A stretch of DNA of 64,000 bases from assembly GCA_023386495.1 (NCBI GenBank), contig JAEWJS010000004.1, positions 28,857 through 92,856 on the forward strand, in the 5' to 3' direction. The translations under genes and the position numbers were made by a program. Of this stretch, positions 43,682-53,153 are shown in pieces. Below the pieces are notes generated by a model. It had not been told where the DNA came from, did no database searches, and saw only the letters and a program-made list of their open reading frames with translations. Position 1 is the stretch's first letter. Every line of letters starts with the position of its first letter. Source of the DNA: Bacillota bacterium. Lineage in GTDB: Bacteria; Bacillota; Bacilli; Paenibacillales; Paenibacillaceae.

Positions 43682-44299
43682 ATGAGAAAAGGATTATTAA
43701 TCGTATTGTCCGGACCTTCGGGCGTTGGCAAGGGCTCGGTATGCACGGTGCTGCGCAAACGGATGCCGGAATTGATCTATTCCGTATCCGCTACGACGCG
43801 CCAGCCGCGCCAGGGCGAGACGGACGGCGTGAATTACTTCTTCAAGTCCAGGGAGCAATTCCAGGACATGATCGCCCGCGACGCATTGCTCGAGCATGCG
43901 GAATACGTAGGCAATTACTACGGGACGCCGCGTGATTTTGTCGAGAAGACGATCGCGGAGGGCAAGGATATCATACTCGAGATCGAAGTGCAGGGCGCCC
44001 TCAAAGTGAAAGACAAATTCCCGGAAGGCGTCTTCATCTTCTTGCTGCCGCCTTCGCTGGATGAGCTGAAGCAGCGTATTATCGGGCGCGGCACGGAGTC
44101 GGAGACGGTCATCGATAACCGAATGTCCGTGGCTGCGCAGGAGATGGGTCTCTTGAGGCATTATGATTACGCGGTTATTAACGATGAGCTCGAAGCCGCC
44201 TGCGAGCGGATCCAGAGCATCGTCACAGCAGAACACTGCAAGCGCGAGCGATTCCTGTCCGATTATGCGGACTTGCTCGCCGTCATCGAGAAAGCCTAG
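43682..44299 (+). CDS. gmk: Guanylate kinase
   Basis: Phosphorylates GMP to GDP in purine nucleotide synthesis and recycling. 205 residues from this start, with the P-loop GPSGVGKGS, GMP-binding TTRQPRQGETDGVNYFF and lid region IIGRGTESE. The ATG at 43682 is favoured by GGAG six bases upstream; ATG 43670 and 43649 are in frame but lack ribosome sites. Between remA and rpoZ, the standard order. Confidence 0.96.
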   Translation: MRKGLLIVLSGPSGVGKGSVCTVLRKRMPELIYSVSATTRQPRQGETDGVNYFFKSREQFQDMIARDALLEHAEYVGNYYGTPRDFVEKTIAEGKDIILEIEVQGALKVKDKFPEGVFIFLLPPSLDELKQRIIGRGTESETVIDNRMSVAAQEMGLLRHYDYAVINDELEAACERIQSIVTAEHCKRERFLSDYADLLAVIEKA

Positions 44300-44314
44300 A
44301 GAGGGGATTGGACA

Positions 44315-44521
44315 TTGTTATACCCATCCATTGACGAAATGATGAAGAAGGTCGACAGCAAATATTCGCTGGTCGTCGCCGCTTCCCGCCGTGCAAGAAT
44401 GCTGAGGGACGGTCAGAAGTCGGAGCTGAAGAATCAAAAGTCGCATAAGTACGTCGGTGTCGCGCTTGAAGAGATTTACGGCGACCTGTTGGTAGTCGAA
44501 TCGGATCCGGACGCGAAATAA
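44315..44521 (+). CDS. rpoZ: RNA polymerase omega subunit
   Basis: 68 residues beginning MLYPSIDEMMKKVDSKYSLVVAASRRARML, the typical omega N-terminus, with KYVGVALEEIYGDLL near the end. It stabilises RNA polymerase assembly. TTG start after GAGAGGGG. Terminator immediately downstream. Confidence 0.95.
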   Translation: MLYPSIDEMMKKVDSKYSLVVAASRRARMLRDGQKSELKNQKSHKYVGVALEEIYGDLLVVESDPDAK

Positions 44522-44532
44522 GCTTGCTCGTG

Positions 44533-44563
44533 ACAACCCTCGAAAGTGGGTTGTTTCTTTTTT
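44533..44563 (+). terminator. Terminator between rpoZ and coaBC
   Basis: ACAACCC / GGGTTGT stem with a long run of T after it (TTCTTTTTT). Confidence 0.88.
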
Positions 44564-44591
44564 ATATAGAAGAAGGGGGATGGCAGCGAGT

Positions 44592-45812
44592 ATGAAGGGG
44601 AAAACGATCGTGCTCGGCATTACGGGTGGCATCGCGGCCTACAAGGCGGCGGCGCTGTGCAGCAAGTTGACGCAGGCGGGCGCGGAGGTACACGTGATCA
44701 TGACGGAGTCGGCGGCACGCTTCATCACGCCGCTGACGCTGCAGACCTTGTCGCGCCATCCGGTGCATACGGATACGTTCGACGAACGCGATCCGGCCGT
44801 CGTCTCGCATATCGACCTGGCCGACCGCGCGGATCTCGTCGTCGTCGCGCCGGCAACGGCGAATCTGATCGGCAAAATGGCGCACGGCCTGGCAGACGAC
44901 ATGCTGAGCACGACGCTGCTGGCGACGGTGGCACCCGTGCTGCTCGCGCCTGCGATGAACGTGCATATGTACGAGCATCCGGCGGTCATCGCGAACATCG
45001 AGACGCTGGGGCAGCGCGGCGTTCGCTTCGTCGAGCCGGGCACCGGCCAGCTCGCGTGCGGCTATGTCGGCAAGGGGCGGCTCGCAGAGCCGGACGAGAT
45101 CGCGCTCGCCGTGCAGGAGATGCTGGCGGAGCCTCGACTGCTCGCAGGACGCAAGGTGCTGGTAACGGCAGGGGGCACGGTGGAGCGCATCGACCCGGTA
45201 CGCTACATCACGAACGATTCCTCGGGCCGAATGGGCGTGGCGATTGCGGAAGCGGCGCGCGATCTGGGGGCAGAGGTCACATTGATTGCAGCCCGGACGA
45301 GCGTCCCGCTGCCCGGCGGCATGACGGTCGTGCGCGCCGAATCGGCGGAAGCGATGCGCGAGGCGGTCATGGCGCATTACCCGTGGACGGACGTATTGGT
45401 CAAATCGGCAGCGGTCGCGGACTATCGGCCGGTCGTGCAGCATGCGTCCAAGCAGAAAAAGTCAGAAGCCAAGCTCGTGATCGAGCTGGAGAAGACGGCC
45501 GACATTCTAGAGGAAGCGGGCCGCAGCAAGCAGGGGCAATTGCTGGTTGGATTCGCGGCGGAGACGGATAATCTGGCAGTTCACGCGATGGACAAGCTGC
45601 AGCGCAAAAACTGCGATCTCATCGTCGGCAATGACGTCACGGCGCCAGGCGCGGGCTTCAACGGCGATACGAATATCGTGCATGTGTTCGACGGCACTGG
45701 CGAGATCGCGGCCTGGCCGCAGCTGTCCAAGCGCGAGGTCGGCCGTCGCTTGATGCGGATGATCGCGGACCGGCTGGATGCAAAGGGCAAGGGGACGGTG
45801 GAGCGTCTATGA
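44592..45812 (+). CDS. coaBC: CoaBC: phosphopantothenoylcysteine decarboxylase/phosphopantothenate-cysteine ligase
   Basis: Two steps of coenzyme A synthesis in one flavoprotein, about 406 residues. N-terminal CoaC half with GITGGIAAYKA, PATANLIGKMAHGLADDMLS, PAMNVHMY and the active-site CGYVGKGRLAEP; C-terminal CoaB half with VLVTAGGTVERIDPVRYITNDSSGRMG and KKSEAKLVIELEKTADIL. ATG 44592 is 12 bases from GGGGG; ATG 44580 is adjacent to it and less likely. The stop overlaps priA by 4 bases. Confidence 0.96.
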   Translation: MKGKTIVLGITGGIAAYKAAALCSKLTQAGAEVHVIMTESAARFITPLTLQTLSRHPVHTDTFDERDPAVVSHIDLADRADLVVVAPATANLIGKMAHGLADDMLSTTLLATVAPVLLAPAMNVHMYEHPAVIANIETLGQRGVRFVEPGTGQLACGYVGKGRLAEPDEIALAVQEMLAEPRLLAGRKVLVTAGGTVERIDPVRYITNDSSGRMGVAIAEAARDLGAEVTLIAARTSVPLPGGMTVVRAESAEAMREAVMAHYPWTDVLVKSAAVADYRPVVQHASKQKKSEAKLVIELEKTADILEEAGRSKQGQLLVGFAAETDNLAVHAMDKLQRKNCDLIVGNDVTAPGAGFNGDTNIVHVFDGTGEIAAWPQLSKREVGRRLMRMIADRLDAKGKGTVERL

Positions 45813-48370
45813 TCGCACGCGTCATCGTCGACGTGCCGAGCCGCCAGACGGACCGGCCGTTCGATTATGCCGTACCCGAGCCAATCGCGAGCTGGATCGA
45901 GATCGGCAGCCGCGTCGCGGTGCCGTTCGGCGGCCGCACGCTGCAGGGCTTCGTCGTGGCGTTCGCCGCCGATTCAGAGGTCGATGCGAAGCGGTTGAAG
46001 GCGATCGCGGAGCTGCTCGACCCGATGCCGCCGCTGCGCCCGGATCTGATCGACCTGGCGCGCTGGATGAGCGATGCATACTGCTGTACGTGGACGACCG
46101 CGCTGCAGGCGATGATTCCGGCCGCGCTGAAGGGTAAGGCAGAGCGGTACATCATTCTCGCAGCGCCGGGCACAGATGAGGGGGACGGAGGCGAGGACGG
46201 CGGCCAAGCCGGCCAGCTGCAGCTGACATCGCCGCTCCCAGAGGAGATGCGAAGCTATCTGGAACGCCACGCGCCGGTGAAGCTATCGGCGCTTCAGGAG
46301 CGTTATCCGGGCAGCGACGGCTTGCTCAAGGAAGCGCTGAGAAGCGGGCTGCTGGCCGAGACCGTATCGGTCAAGAACCGCGTCGGCTTGCGCAGCGTGC
46401 TGACCGTATTCCCGCCGGACGACCGGGAGGCGGCCGAGGCGGCGCTGGCGCAGATTCCGGCCCGCGCCGCGAAGCAGCGTGAGGCGCTGGCGCATATGAT
46501 GACCCGAAGCGAGCCGATCGCGCTCGCGAAGCTGCTCGCCGAGAGCGGACTTGCGGCGAGCAGCCTGCGCGCGCTGGCCGACAAGGGACTGCTGCGCATC
46601 GAAGAGCGGCAGGAGGATCGCGACCCGTATGCGGGACGGCGCTTCGAACGGACGAAGCCGCTGACGCTGACCGAGGTGCAGGAGACGGCTTACCGGCGAA
46701 TCACGGCTTCCGTGGAAGCGGGGCTGCCGGAGACGCTGCTGCTGCAAGGGGTAACGGGCAGCGGCAAGACCGAGGTGTACATGCAGGCGATCGACCGCTG
46801 CATCCGGCTGGGCAAGCAGGCGATCGTGCTCGTCCCCGAGATCGCGCTGACGCCGCAGATGGTCGAGCGGTTCAAGGGGCGGTTCGGCGACGCGGTCGCC
46901 GTCCTCCACAGCCGCTTATCGAGCGGGGAGCGCTATGACGAATGGCGGCGCATCCGCGAGAAGCGGGTGCGCGTCGCGATCGGCGCGCGTTCCGCCATCT
47001 TCGCGCCGTTCGAGCGGATCGGGCTTATCATCATCGACGAGGAGCATGAATCGTCCTATAAGCAAGAGGAGAGCCCGAAGTATCACGCACGGGACGTCGC
47101 GATCAAGCGGGCCGAGCAGCATGGCGCCGCGGTCGTGCTCGGCTCAGCGACGCCGTCGCTCGAGAGCTTCGCCGCGGCTCGGTTCCGCAGGGAGCCGGCC
47201 GGCGGCGAAGCGGCCGCGGCAGGCGCCGCGCTCGGCAGCGCGGTGTGGCTGCCCTTGGCAGAGCGCGTAGGCGGTCGGCCGATGCCGAAGGTCGAGGTCG
47301 TGGACATGCGGAGCGAGCTTCAAGAAGGCAACCGCTCCATGTTCAGCCGCAGGCTGCACGGCGCGCTCGCCGAGCGTCTGGAGCGAGGCGAGCAAGCGGT
47401 GCTGCTTCTGAACCGACGCGGCTACAGCACGTTCGTCATGTGCCGCTCCTGCGGCTATACGGCAGGCTGCCCGCATTGCGAAATCTCGCTGACGTTCCAT
47501 CAGAAGAGCCGCATGCTGCGCTGCCATTATTGCGGCTATGCGGAGCGTTCCCCGGACACCTGCCCGACTTGTCAGAGCGAGCATATCCGGTATTTCGGCA
47601 CCGGCACGCAGCGGGTCGAGGAGGAGCTGGCGAAGCTGTTCCCCGGCATTCGCGTCATTCGGATGGACGTCGACACGACCAGCGAGAAAGGGGCGCACGA
47701 GAAGTTATTATCCGCGTTCGGTGCGCGCAAGGCAGACGTCCTGCTCGGCACGCAGATGGTGGCGAAAGGGCTGGATTTTCCGTACGTGACGCTCGTCGGG
47801 GTCATTGCTGCCGATACGTCGCTGCATTTGCCCGATTTTCGCTCGGCGGAGAAAACGTTCCAACTGCTGACCCAGGTCGCGGGCCGCGCCGGCAGGCATG
47901 ACCTGCCCGGCGAAGTGGTCGTGCAGACGTACGCGCCGGAGCATTATTCGATCCAGACGTCGCGCCGGCATGATTACGACGCGTTCGTCCGCGCGGAGCT
48001 GAAGCAGCGCAGCATCTTGTCGTATCCGCCCTTCTGCAGGCTGATCCTCGTCACGCTGTCGCATGAGCAGCTTCCCAAGCTCGTGCAGACGAGCGAGCGG
48101 TTCGCGGCCGAGCTGCGGGACATCGCGGGACGCGAAGGCGTGCTGCGGCCGCTGGACGATGCGGCGGACCGCGCGCTGGAGATGCTCGGGCCGGTGGCAT
48201 CGCCCATTCCGAGGCTGAAGGATCGCTACCGTTTCCAATGTATGATAAAATATCGGGGGAACATCGACGCTGCGGCGCTTGTCCGGGCCGCGATGGCGCC
48301 TTATGTGGAAGGTGCGCCGGCGGGCGCTGTGCTATTCTCAGTGGACGTCGATCCACAAATGATATTATAG
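45809..48370 (+). CDS. priA: Primosomal protein N' (replication restart helicase PriA)
   Basis: Recognises stalled or D-loop DNA and reloads the replicative helicase. 853 residues: N-terminal 3'-DNA-binding domain, Walker A TGSGKTEVYMQ, DEEH box, an eight-cysteine zinc-binding insert (CRSCGY, CPHC, CHYCGY, CPTC) and motifs IV-VI (GTQMVAKGLDFPYVTLVG, QVAGRAGRHD). Longer than E. coli PriA, mainly through linker residues. Overlaps coaBC by ATGA. Confidence 0.97.
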   Translation: MIARVIVDVPSRQTDRPFDYAVPEPIASWIEIGSRVAVPFGGRTLQGFVVAFAADSEVDAKRLKAIAELLDPMPPLRPDLIDLARWMSDAYCCTWTTALQAMIPAALKGKAERYIILAAPGTDEGDGGEDGGQAGQLQLTSPLPEEMRSYLERHAPVKLSALQERYPGSDGLLKEALRSGLLAETVSVKNRVGLRSVLTVFPPDDREAAEAALAQIPARAAKQREALAHMMTRSEPIALAKLLAESGLAASSLRALADKGLLRIEERQEDRDPYAGRRFERTKPLTLTEVQETAYRRITASVEAGLPETLLLQGVTGSGKTEVYMQAIDRCIRLGKQAIVLVPEIALTPQMVERFKGRFGDAVAVLHSRLSSGERYDEWRRIREKRVRVAIGARSAIFAPFERIGLIIIDEEHESSYKQEESPKYHARDVAIKRAEQHGAAVVLGSATPSLESFAAARFRREPAGGEAAAAGAALGSAVWLPLAERVGGRPMPKVEVVDMRSELQEGNRSMFSRRLHGALAERLERGEQAVLLLNRRGYSTFVMCRSCGYTAGCPHCEISLTFHQKSRMLRCHYCGYAERSPDTCPTCQSEHIRYFGTGTQRVEEELAKLFPGIRVIRMDVDTTSEKGAHEKLLSAFGARKADVLLGTQMVAKGLDFPYVTLVGVIAADTSLHLPDFRSAEKTFQLLTQVAGRAGRHDLPGEVVVQTYAPEHYSIQTSRRHDYDAFVRAELKQRSILSYPPFCRLILVTLSHEQLPKLVQTSERFAAELRDIAGREGVLRPLDDAADRALEMLGPVASPIPRLKDRYRFQCMIKYRGNIDAAALVRAAMAPYVEGAPAGAVLFSVDVDPQMIL

Positions 48371-48400
48371 ATACTCAAGATAAAGGAAGGGAATGCCATC

Positions 48401-48886
48401 ATGGCGATTCGGCTGATTGTGAAGGATCCTGATCCCGTACTGCGGGAGCGGGCCAAGGAAGTGACGAAGTTCAATAGCAGCCTGCATAAGCTGCTGAAGG
48501 ATATGGCGGAGACGATGTACGACGCGGAGGGCGTCGGCTTGGCGGCTCCGCAGATCGCGATTCTGAAGCGCGTGATCGTCGTGGACGTCGGGGACGAGAA
48601 CGGCTTGATCGAGATGGTCAACCCGGAGATGATCGAGCAGGAGGGCGAGCAGTTGGGTCCCGAGGGCTGCTTGTCCATTCCGGGCCAGAGCGGCGATGTC
48701 CGGCGGGCGCAGCGGATTAAAGTGCGGGGCCAGGATCGGGACGGCAAGTTCTTCGAAGTCGAGGCGACGGATTTTCTGGCGCGCGCGTTCCAGCACGAGA
48801 TCGATCACCTGAACGGCGTGCTGTTCACGGACATTGCCGAGGAGCTCTACGAGACGTCGGCCAAATCGAGAAGAAACGGGGAGTGA
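48401..48886 (+). CDS. def: Peptide deformylase
   Basis: Removes the formyl group from new proteins. 161 residues with all three metal-site motifs: GVGLAAPQI, EGCLSIPG (Cys ligand) and QHEIDHLNG (His ligands and catalytic Glu). AGGAAGGGAA ribosome site. First of def-fmt-rsmB-rlmN. Confidence 0.97.
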   Translation: MAIRLIVKDPDPVLRERAKEVTKFNSSLHKLLKDMAETMYDAEGVGLAAPQIAILKRVIVVDVGDENGLIEMVNPEMIEQEGEQLGPEGCLSIPGQSGDVRRAQRIKVRGQDRDGKFFEVEATDFLARAFQHEIDHLNGVLFTDIAEELYETSAKSRRNGE

Positions 48887-48891
48887 GCAGG

Positions 48892-49839
48892 ATGCGGATC
48901 GCGTTCATGGGGACGCCCGAATTTGCCGTCACCTCGCTGGAGCGGCTGCTGGCCGAGGGCTACGAGGTCGTCGCCGTCGTCTCGCAGCCGGACCGCCCGA
49001 AGGGGCGCAAGAAGCTGCTCGCGCCGACGCCGGTCAAGGAAGCCGCGCTTCAGCGTGGCATTCCCGTGCTGCAGCCGCAGCGCATGCGCAGTCCGGAGGC
49101 GGTGGCGGAGCTGGCCGCGTATGAGCCGGATCTGATCGTGACGGCGGCTTACGGCCAGATTTTGCCGAAGGCCGTGCTGGACCTGCCGCGTCTCGGCTGC
49201 ATTAACGTGCATGGCTCGCTGCTGCCCAAGTATCGAGGCGGCGCGCCGATCCAGCGCGCGATCATGAGTGGCGAGACGGTCACCGGCGTAACGATCATGT
49301 ACATGGCCGAAGGACTGGACACCGGCGACATGATCAGCCGCGTCGAGGTGCCGATCGCGGAGAGCGACACGTCCGGCACGCTGTTCGAGAAGCTCAGCCT
49401 GGCAGGGGCGGAGCTGTTGATCCAGACGCTGCCGTCGATCGTCGACGGCACTGCCCAAGCGGTCAAGCAGCTTGACGAGGAAGCGACCTACGCGCCGAAC
49501 CTGACGCGCGAGGATGAACGGATCGACTGGCAGCGGAGCGCTGCGGAGCTATATAACCAAGTGAGAGGGCTCGTGCCGATGGCCGGAGCCTTCACGTATT
49601 ATAACGGCGAATTATTCAAGGTATGGGCGTGCCGCAGAGAGGCAGGCGGAGCTTCCGGCGCGCTCCCCGGCACCGTGCTTGAGGCAGGCGCTGCCGGACT
49701 GACCGTGCAGACCGGCGAGGGCGTGCTGCGTCTGCTCGAGGTTCAGCCGGCCGGCAAGAAGGCGATGCCTGCGGCGGAATGGCTGAAGGGAACGCGCGCT
49801 GCGGCAGGCGACGTATTCGGAGCGGCTCCCGATGCGTAA
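48892..49839 (+). CDS. fmt: Methionyl-tRNA formyltransferase
   Basis: Formylates initiator Met-tRNA with 10-formyl-tetrahydrofolate. 315 residues, N-terminal formyltransferase fold with INVHGSLLPKYRGGAPIQRAI (Asn/His active site) and GLDTGDM (catalytic Asp), and a C-terminal OB-like tRNA-binding domain. ATG 48892 follows GGGGAG by 8 bases; GTG 48883 overlapping the def stop is possible but has no ribosome site. Confidence 0.96.
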   Translation: MRIAFMGTPEFAVTSLERLLAEGYEVVAVVSQPDRPKGRKKLLAPTPVKEAALQRGIPVLQPQRMRSPEAVAELAAYEPDLIVTAAYGQILPKAVLDLPRLGCINVHGSLLPKYRGGAPIQRAIMSGETVTGVTIMYMAEGLDTGDMISRVEVPIAESDTSGTLFEKLSLAGAELLIQTLPSIVDGTAQAVKQLDEEATYAPNLTREDERIDWQRSAAELYNQVRGLVPMAGAFTYYNGELFKVWACRREAGGASGALPGTVLEAGAAGLTVQTGEGVLRLLEVQPAGKKAMPAAEWLKGTRAAAGDVFGAAPDA

Positions 49840-51217
49840 GCCGATGCGGTCAACCGCGCGCGACATTGCGCTAGACGTGCTGCTGCGGGTCGCGAAGGAA
49901 GGCGCCTACAGCAACCTGCAGCTGAACCGCGCCCTGCAGGATGCGAGCCTGTCTAAGGCGGATGTGGGCCTTGCGACGGAAATCGTGTACGGCACGATTC
50001 AACGGCAGCGCACGCTGGATTATTGGCTGGACCGCTTCGTCGCGAAGGGGCTGGACAAGCTTCAGCCTTGGGTGCATCTGCTCCTGCGGCTCAGCCTGTA
50101 TCAGATTGCGTACCTGGACCGGATCCCGCCGCATGCCGTCGTGAACGAAGCGGTCGGCATCGCCAAGCGCCGCGGCCACGCCGGCATATCCGGCATGGTG
50201 AACGGCGTGCTGCGCGCCGTGATTCGGCGGCAGGAGGAGCTCACGGTGCCTGCCGAGGGCTCGTCGTCCGAGCGGCTGTCGCTGGCGCATTCCTACCCGG
50301 AATGGCGCGCGGCGCGCTGGAGCGATCCATACGGGCCGGCGACGGCCGCGGCCATGATGGAAGCGGGCAACGAACCGCCCAAGAGCAGCATCCGCGTCAA
50401 CCGGTTGAAGAACGGCCGCACGGCCATGCTGGAGCGGCTGAAGGCCGAGGCGTACGTCGCCGAGCCTTCGCCGTTGTCGCAGGCGGGCATCGTCGTCGGC
50501 CGCGGCGGGCATCTCGCCGATTCGGAGGGGTTCAGGAGCGGCGAATGGACGGTGCAGGACGAGAGCTCGATGCTGGTCGCGGAGGTTGCCGATCCGGATC
50601 CCGGCATGCAGGTGCTCGACTGCTGCGCGGCCCCTGGGGGCAAATCGACCCATCTGGCCGAGCTGATGGGCGATCAGGGCATCGTCTGGTCGAACGATAT
50701 CCACCCGCACAAGGAGAAGCTGATTGCCGATCAAGCGGCAAGGCTGTCGCTGAGCTGCATCCGAACGACCGTCATGGATGCCGCAGAGCTGCATCGGCTG
50801 CATCCGCCGGAGTCGATGGACATCGTGCTGCTGGATGCGCCCTGCAGCGGCTTCGGCGTCGTCCGGCGCAAGCCCGAGATCAAATGGACGAAGTCGCCGA
50901 GCGACGTCGACGAGATCGCGGCCGTGCAGTACAGGCTGCTCGCGTCCGCGCAGGGGCTCGTGAAGCCCGGCGGCCTGCTCGTCTACAGCACCTGCACGAT
51001 CGAACGGCGGGAGAATGAGGAACAGATTCAGCGGTTCCTCGAGCGCCATCCGGACTTCGTGCTTGATCCGGAGTGGCCGGCGCATACGCTTGAGGCGCTG
51101 CGTCAGGCGGGCGTCATCGGGGCCGACGGGTTCGCCGGCGCCTTGCAGCTGCTGCCGCAGCACTTCGGGAGCGACGGGTTCTTCATCGCGCGCATGCGGA
51201 AGCGGCACCGAATGTAG
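49832..51217 (+). CDS. rsmB: 16S rRNA (cytosine-967-C5)-methyltransferase
   Basis: 461 residues with an N-terminal NusB-like RNA-binding domain (ARDIALDVLLRVAKEGAYSN, KRRGHAGISGMVNGVLRA) and the SAM-dependent C-terminal domain: CCAAPGGKSTHLAE, LLDAPCSGFGVVRRKP (catalytic TCT/ PC motif) and VYSTCTI. Overlaps fmt by 8 bases. In the def-fmt-rsmB-rlmN operon of Bacillales. Confidence 0.96.
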   Translation: MRKPMRSTARDIALDVLLRVAKEGAYSNLQLNRALQDASLSKADVGLATEIVYGTIQRQRTLDYWLDRFVAKGLDKLQPWVHLLLRLSLYQIAYLDRIPPHAVVNEAVGIAKRRGHAGISGMVNGVLRAVIRRQEELTVPAEGSSSERLSLAHSYPEWRAARWSDPYGPATAAAMMEAGNEPPKSSIRVNRLKNGRTAMLERLKAEAYVAEPSPLSQAGIVVGRGGHLADSEGFRSGEWTVQDESSMLVAEVADPDPGMQVLDCCAAPGGKSTHLAELMGDQGIVWSNDIHPHKEKLIADQAARLSLSCIRTTVMDAAELHRLHPPESMDIVLLDAPCSGFGVVRRKPEIKWTKSPSDVDEIAAVQYRLLASAQGLVKPGGLLVYSTCTIERRENEEQIQRFLERHPDFVLDPEWPAHTLEALRQAGVIGADGFAGALQLLPQHFGSDGFFIARMRKRHRM

Positions 51218-51305
51218 TGTCGACAGGGTGCGATATGGTACAATATAGGGATATTACGAGGAGTTAGGCGTTTAACCTCTGAAAAGAAATGCGGTGGAAG
51301 CAACT

Positions 51306-52379
51306 GTGACAGAGAACATCAAACAGACAGTGCCGGAGAAGCCTTTTATATACGACTATACGCTTGAGCAGCTCCAGGCTTGGATGAAAGCGAACGGGGA
51401 GCCAGCCTTCCGCGCGGGACAGCTGTTCGACTGGCTCTACGTGAAGCGCGTGCGCGCCTTCGAAGAGATGTCGAACCTGCCGAAGCCGCTGCGCGCGAAG
51501 CTGGAGGAGCAGTTCGCCTTCGTCACGCTAAGCGAGATCACGCGCTTCGAATCCAAGGACGGCACGATCAAATACTTGTTCGAGCTGCAAGACAAGAACG
51601 CGATCGAGACGGTGGTCATGCGCCATAACTACGGGAATAGCATCTGCGTGACGACGCAGGTCGGCTGCCGGGTGGGCTGCACGTTCTGCGCTTCTACCCT
51701 CGGCGGGCTGAAGCGAAGCCTGACGGCGGGCGAAATCGTCGCACAGGTAGTAGTCGCGCAGCAACTGCTGGATGCGACGAACGAGCGGATCTCGAGCATC
51801 GTCATCATGGGCATCGGCGAGCCGTTCGAGAATTACGACGCGACGATGAATTTCTTGCGCATCATGATTCACGAGAAGGGCCTGAATATCGGCCAGCGCC
51901 ATATTACGGTGTCGACGAGCGGGATCGTGCCTAGCATCTACCAATTCGCGGAAGAGAACACGCAGATCAATCTCGCGATCTCGATCCATGCGCCGAACGA
52001 TGCGCTGCGGTCCAAGCTGATGCCGGTGAACCGGCGCTATCCGTTCAAGGACGTGATGGAAGCGATTCGCTTCTATATCGCGAAGACGGGCCGGCGCGTC
52101 ACGTTCGAGTATGCGCTGATCGGCGGCGTGAACGACCGGCCGGAGCATGCGGAGGAGCTGGCTGACGTGCTGAACGGCATGCTCTGCCATGTCAATCTGA
52201 TTCCGGTCAACTACGTGCCGGAGCGGGATTACGTGCGGACGCCGCGCGAGGACATCTTCGAGTTCCAGCGCATTCTGGAGCGCAAGAAGATCAATGCGAC
52301 GATTCGCAGGGAGCAAGGGCACGACATTGCCGCCGCATGCGGCCAATTGCGTGCGAAGCATATGGAATCCGCGAGGTGA
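51306..52379 (+). CDS. rlmN: Dual-specificity RNA methyltransferase RlmN
   Basis: Radical-SAM enzyme that methylates A2503 of 23S rRNA and A37 of tRNAs. About 357 residues, with the iron-sulfur motif CRVGCTFC, the SAM-binding MGIGEPFENYD, AISIHAPNDALR and C-terminal catalytic Cys region AACGQLR. GTG 51306 is chosen because GGTGGAAG sits just upstream; GTG 51294 is a possible longer start. Followed by prpC with 6-base spacing. Confidence 0.96.
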   Translation: MTENIKQTVPEKPFIYDYTLEQLQAWMKANGEPAFRAGQLFDWLYVKRVRAFEEMSNLPKPLRAKLEEQFAFVTLSEITRFESKDGTIKYLFELQDKNAIETVVMRHNYGNSICVTTQVGCRVGCTFCASTLGGLKRSLTAGEIVAQVVVAQQLLDATNERISSIVIMGIGEPFENYDATMNFLRIMIHEKGLNIGQRHITVSTSGIVPSIYQFAEENTQINLAISIHAPNDALRSKLMPVNRRYPFKDVMEAIRFYIAKTGRRVTFEYALIGGVNDRPEHAEELADVLNGMLCHVNLIPVNYVPERDYVRTPREDIFEFQRILERKKINATIRREQGHDIAAACGQLRAKHMESAR

Positions 52380-52385
52380 TTGCGA

Positions 52386-53153
52386 TTGAGAACGGCAAAC
52401 CGAAGTGATATCGGCCGAATTCGGCTCGTGAATGAAGACCGCGCATGGACGGCTGCCTACGATGGGGGCAGAGTGCTCGCGATCGTAGCCGACGGCATGG
52501 GCGGTCATCAGGCGGGCGACGTGGCGAGCCAACTCGCCGTGGACACGTTCCGGGAAGCGCTTAAGGCGCTGCCGGCCGAGCTGCCATTGGAAGAAGCGAA
52601 GACGCTGCTGCGTCAGGCGATTCTGGAGGCGAACGAGGTCGTATTCGAGCTTGCGGCGCAGAACGACCATTACCACAACATGGGGACGACCGTCGTGGCT
52701 GCCCTGCTCACGGACGGCTACGGCGTCATTGCCCATATCGGGGACAGCCGCGCCTATAAGCTGCGCGACGGCGACCTTCGGCAGCTGACGGAGGATCACA
52801 CGCTCGTCAACGAATTGGCGAAGACGGGGCAGATCAGCGCGGAAGAAGCGGCTAACCATCCGCGCCGCAACGTGCTGACCCGCGCGCTGGGCACGGATGC
52901 ACAAGTGGAGGTCGACGTGAAGGGCTTCGCTTGGAAATCCGGGGATATGCTGCTCCTGTGCAGCGACGGGCTCTACTCCATGGTCGATGACGAAGAATTG
53001 CTGGCAACGCTGCAGGCGGAAGCGCTCGATCTGGAAGGCAAGGCCGACCGGCTGATCGAGCTCGCTCTTGAGGCAGGCGGCGACGATAATGTTACCGTCC
53101 TGTTGATCGACAACTACGATGAGGGCAGCGAGAGCGGGGGTGAGGAAGCATGA
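52386..53153 (+). CDS. prpC: PP2C-type Ser/Thr protein phosphatase PrpC
   Basis: About 255 residues of the PPM family, with the metal-coordinating motifs IRLVNEDR, VADGMGGHQAGD, IGDSRAYKLRDG, DGLYS and GGDDNVTVL. It reverses phosphorylation by PrkC. TTG 52386 gives the conserved start (MRTANRSD..) 6 bases after AGGTGA; TTG 52380 adds two residues. Overlaps prkC by 4 bases. Confidence 0.95.
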   Translation: MRTANRSDIGRIRLVNEDRAWTAAYDGGRVLAIVADGMGGHQAGDVASQLAVDTFREALKALPAELPLEEAKTLLRQAILEANEVVFELAAQNDHYHNMGTTVVAALLTDGYGVIAHIGDSRAYKLRDGDLRQLTEDHTLVNELAKTGQISAEEAANHPRRNVLTRALGTDAQVEVDVKGFAWKSGDMLLLCSDGLYSMVDDEELLATLQAEALDLEGKADRLIELALEAGGDDNVTVLLIDNYDEGSESGGEEA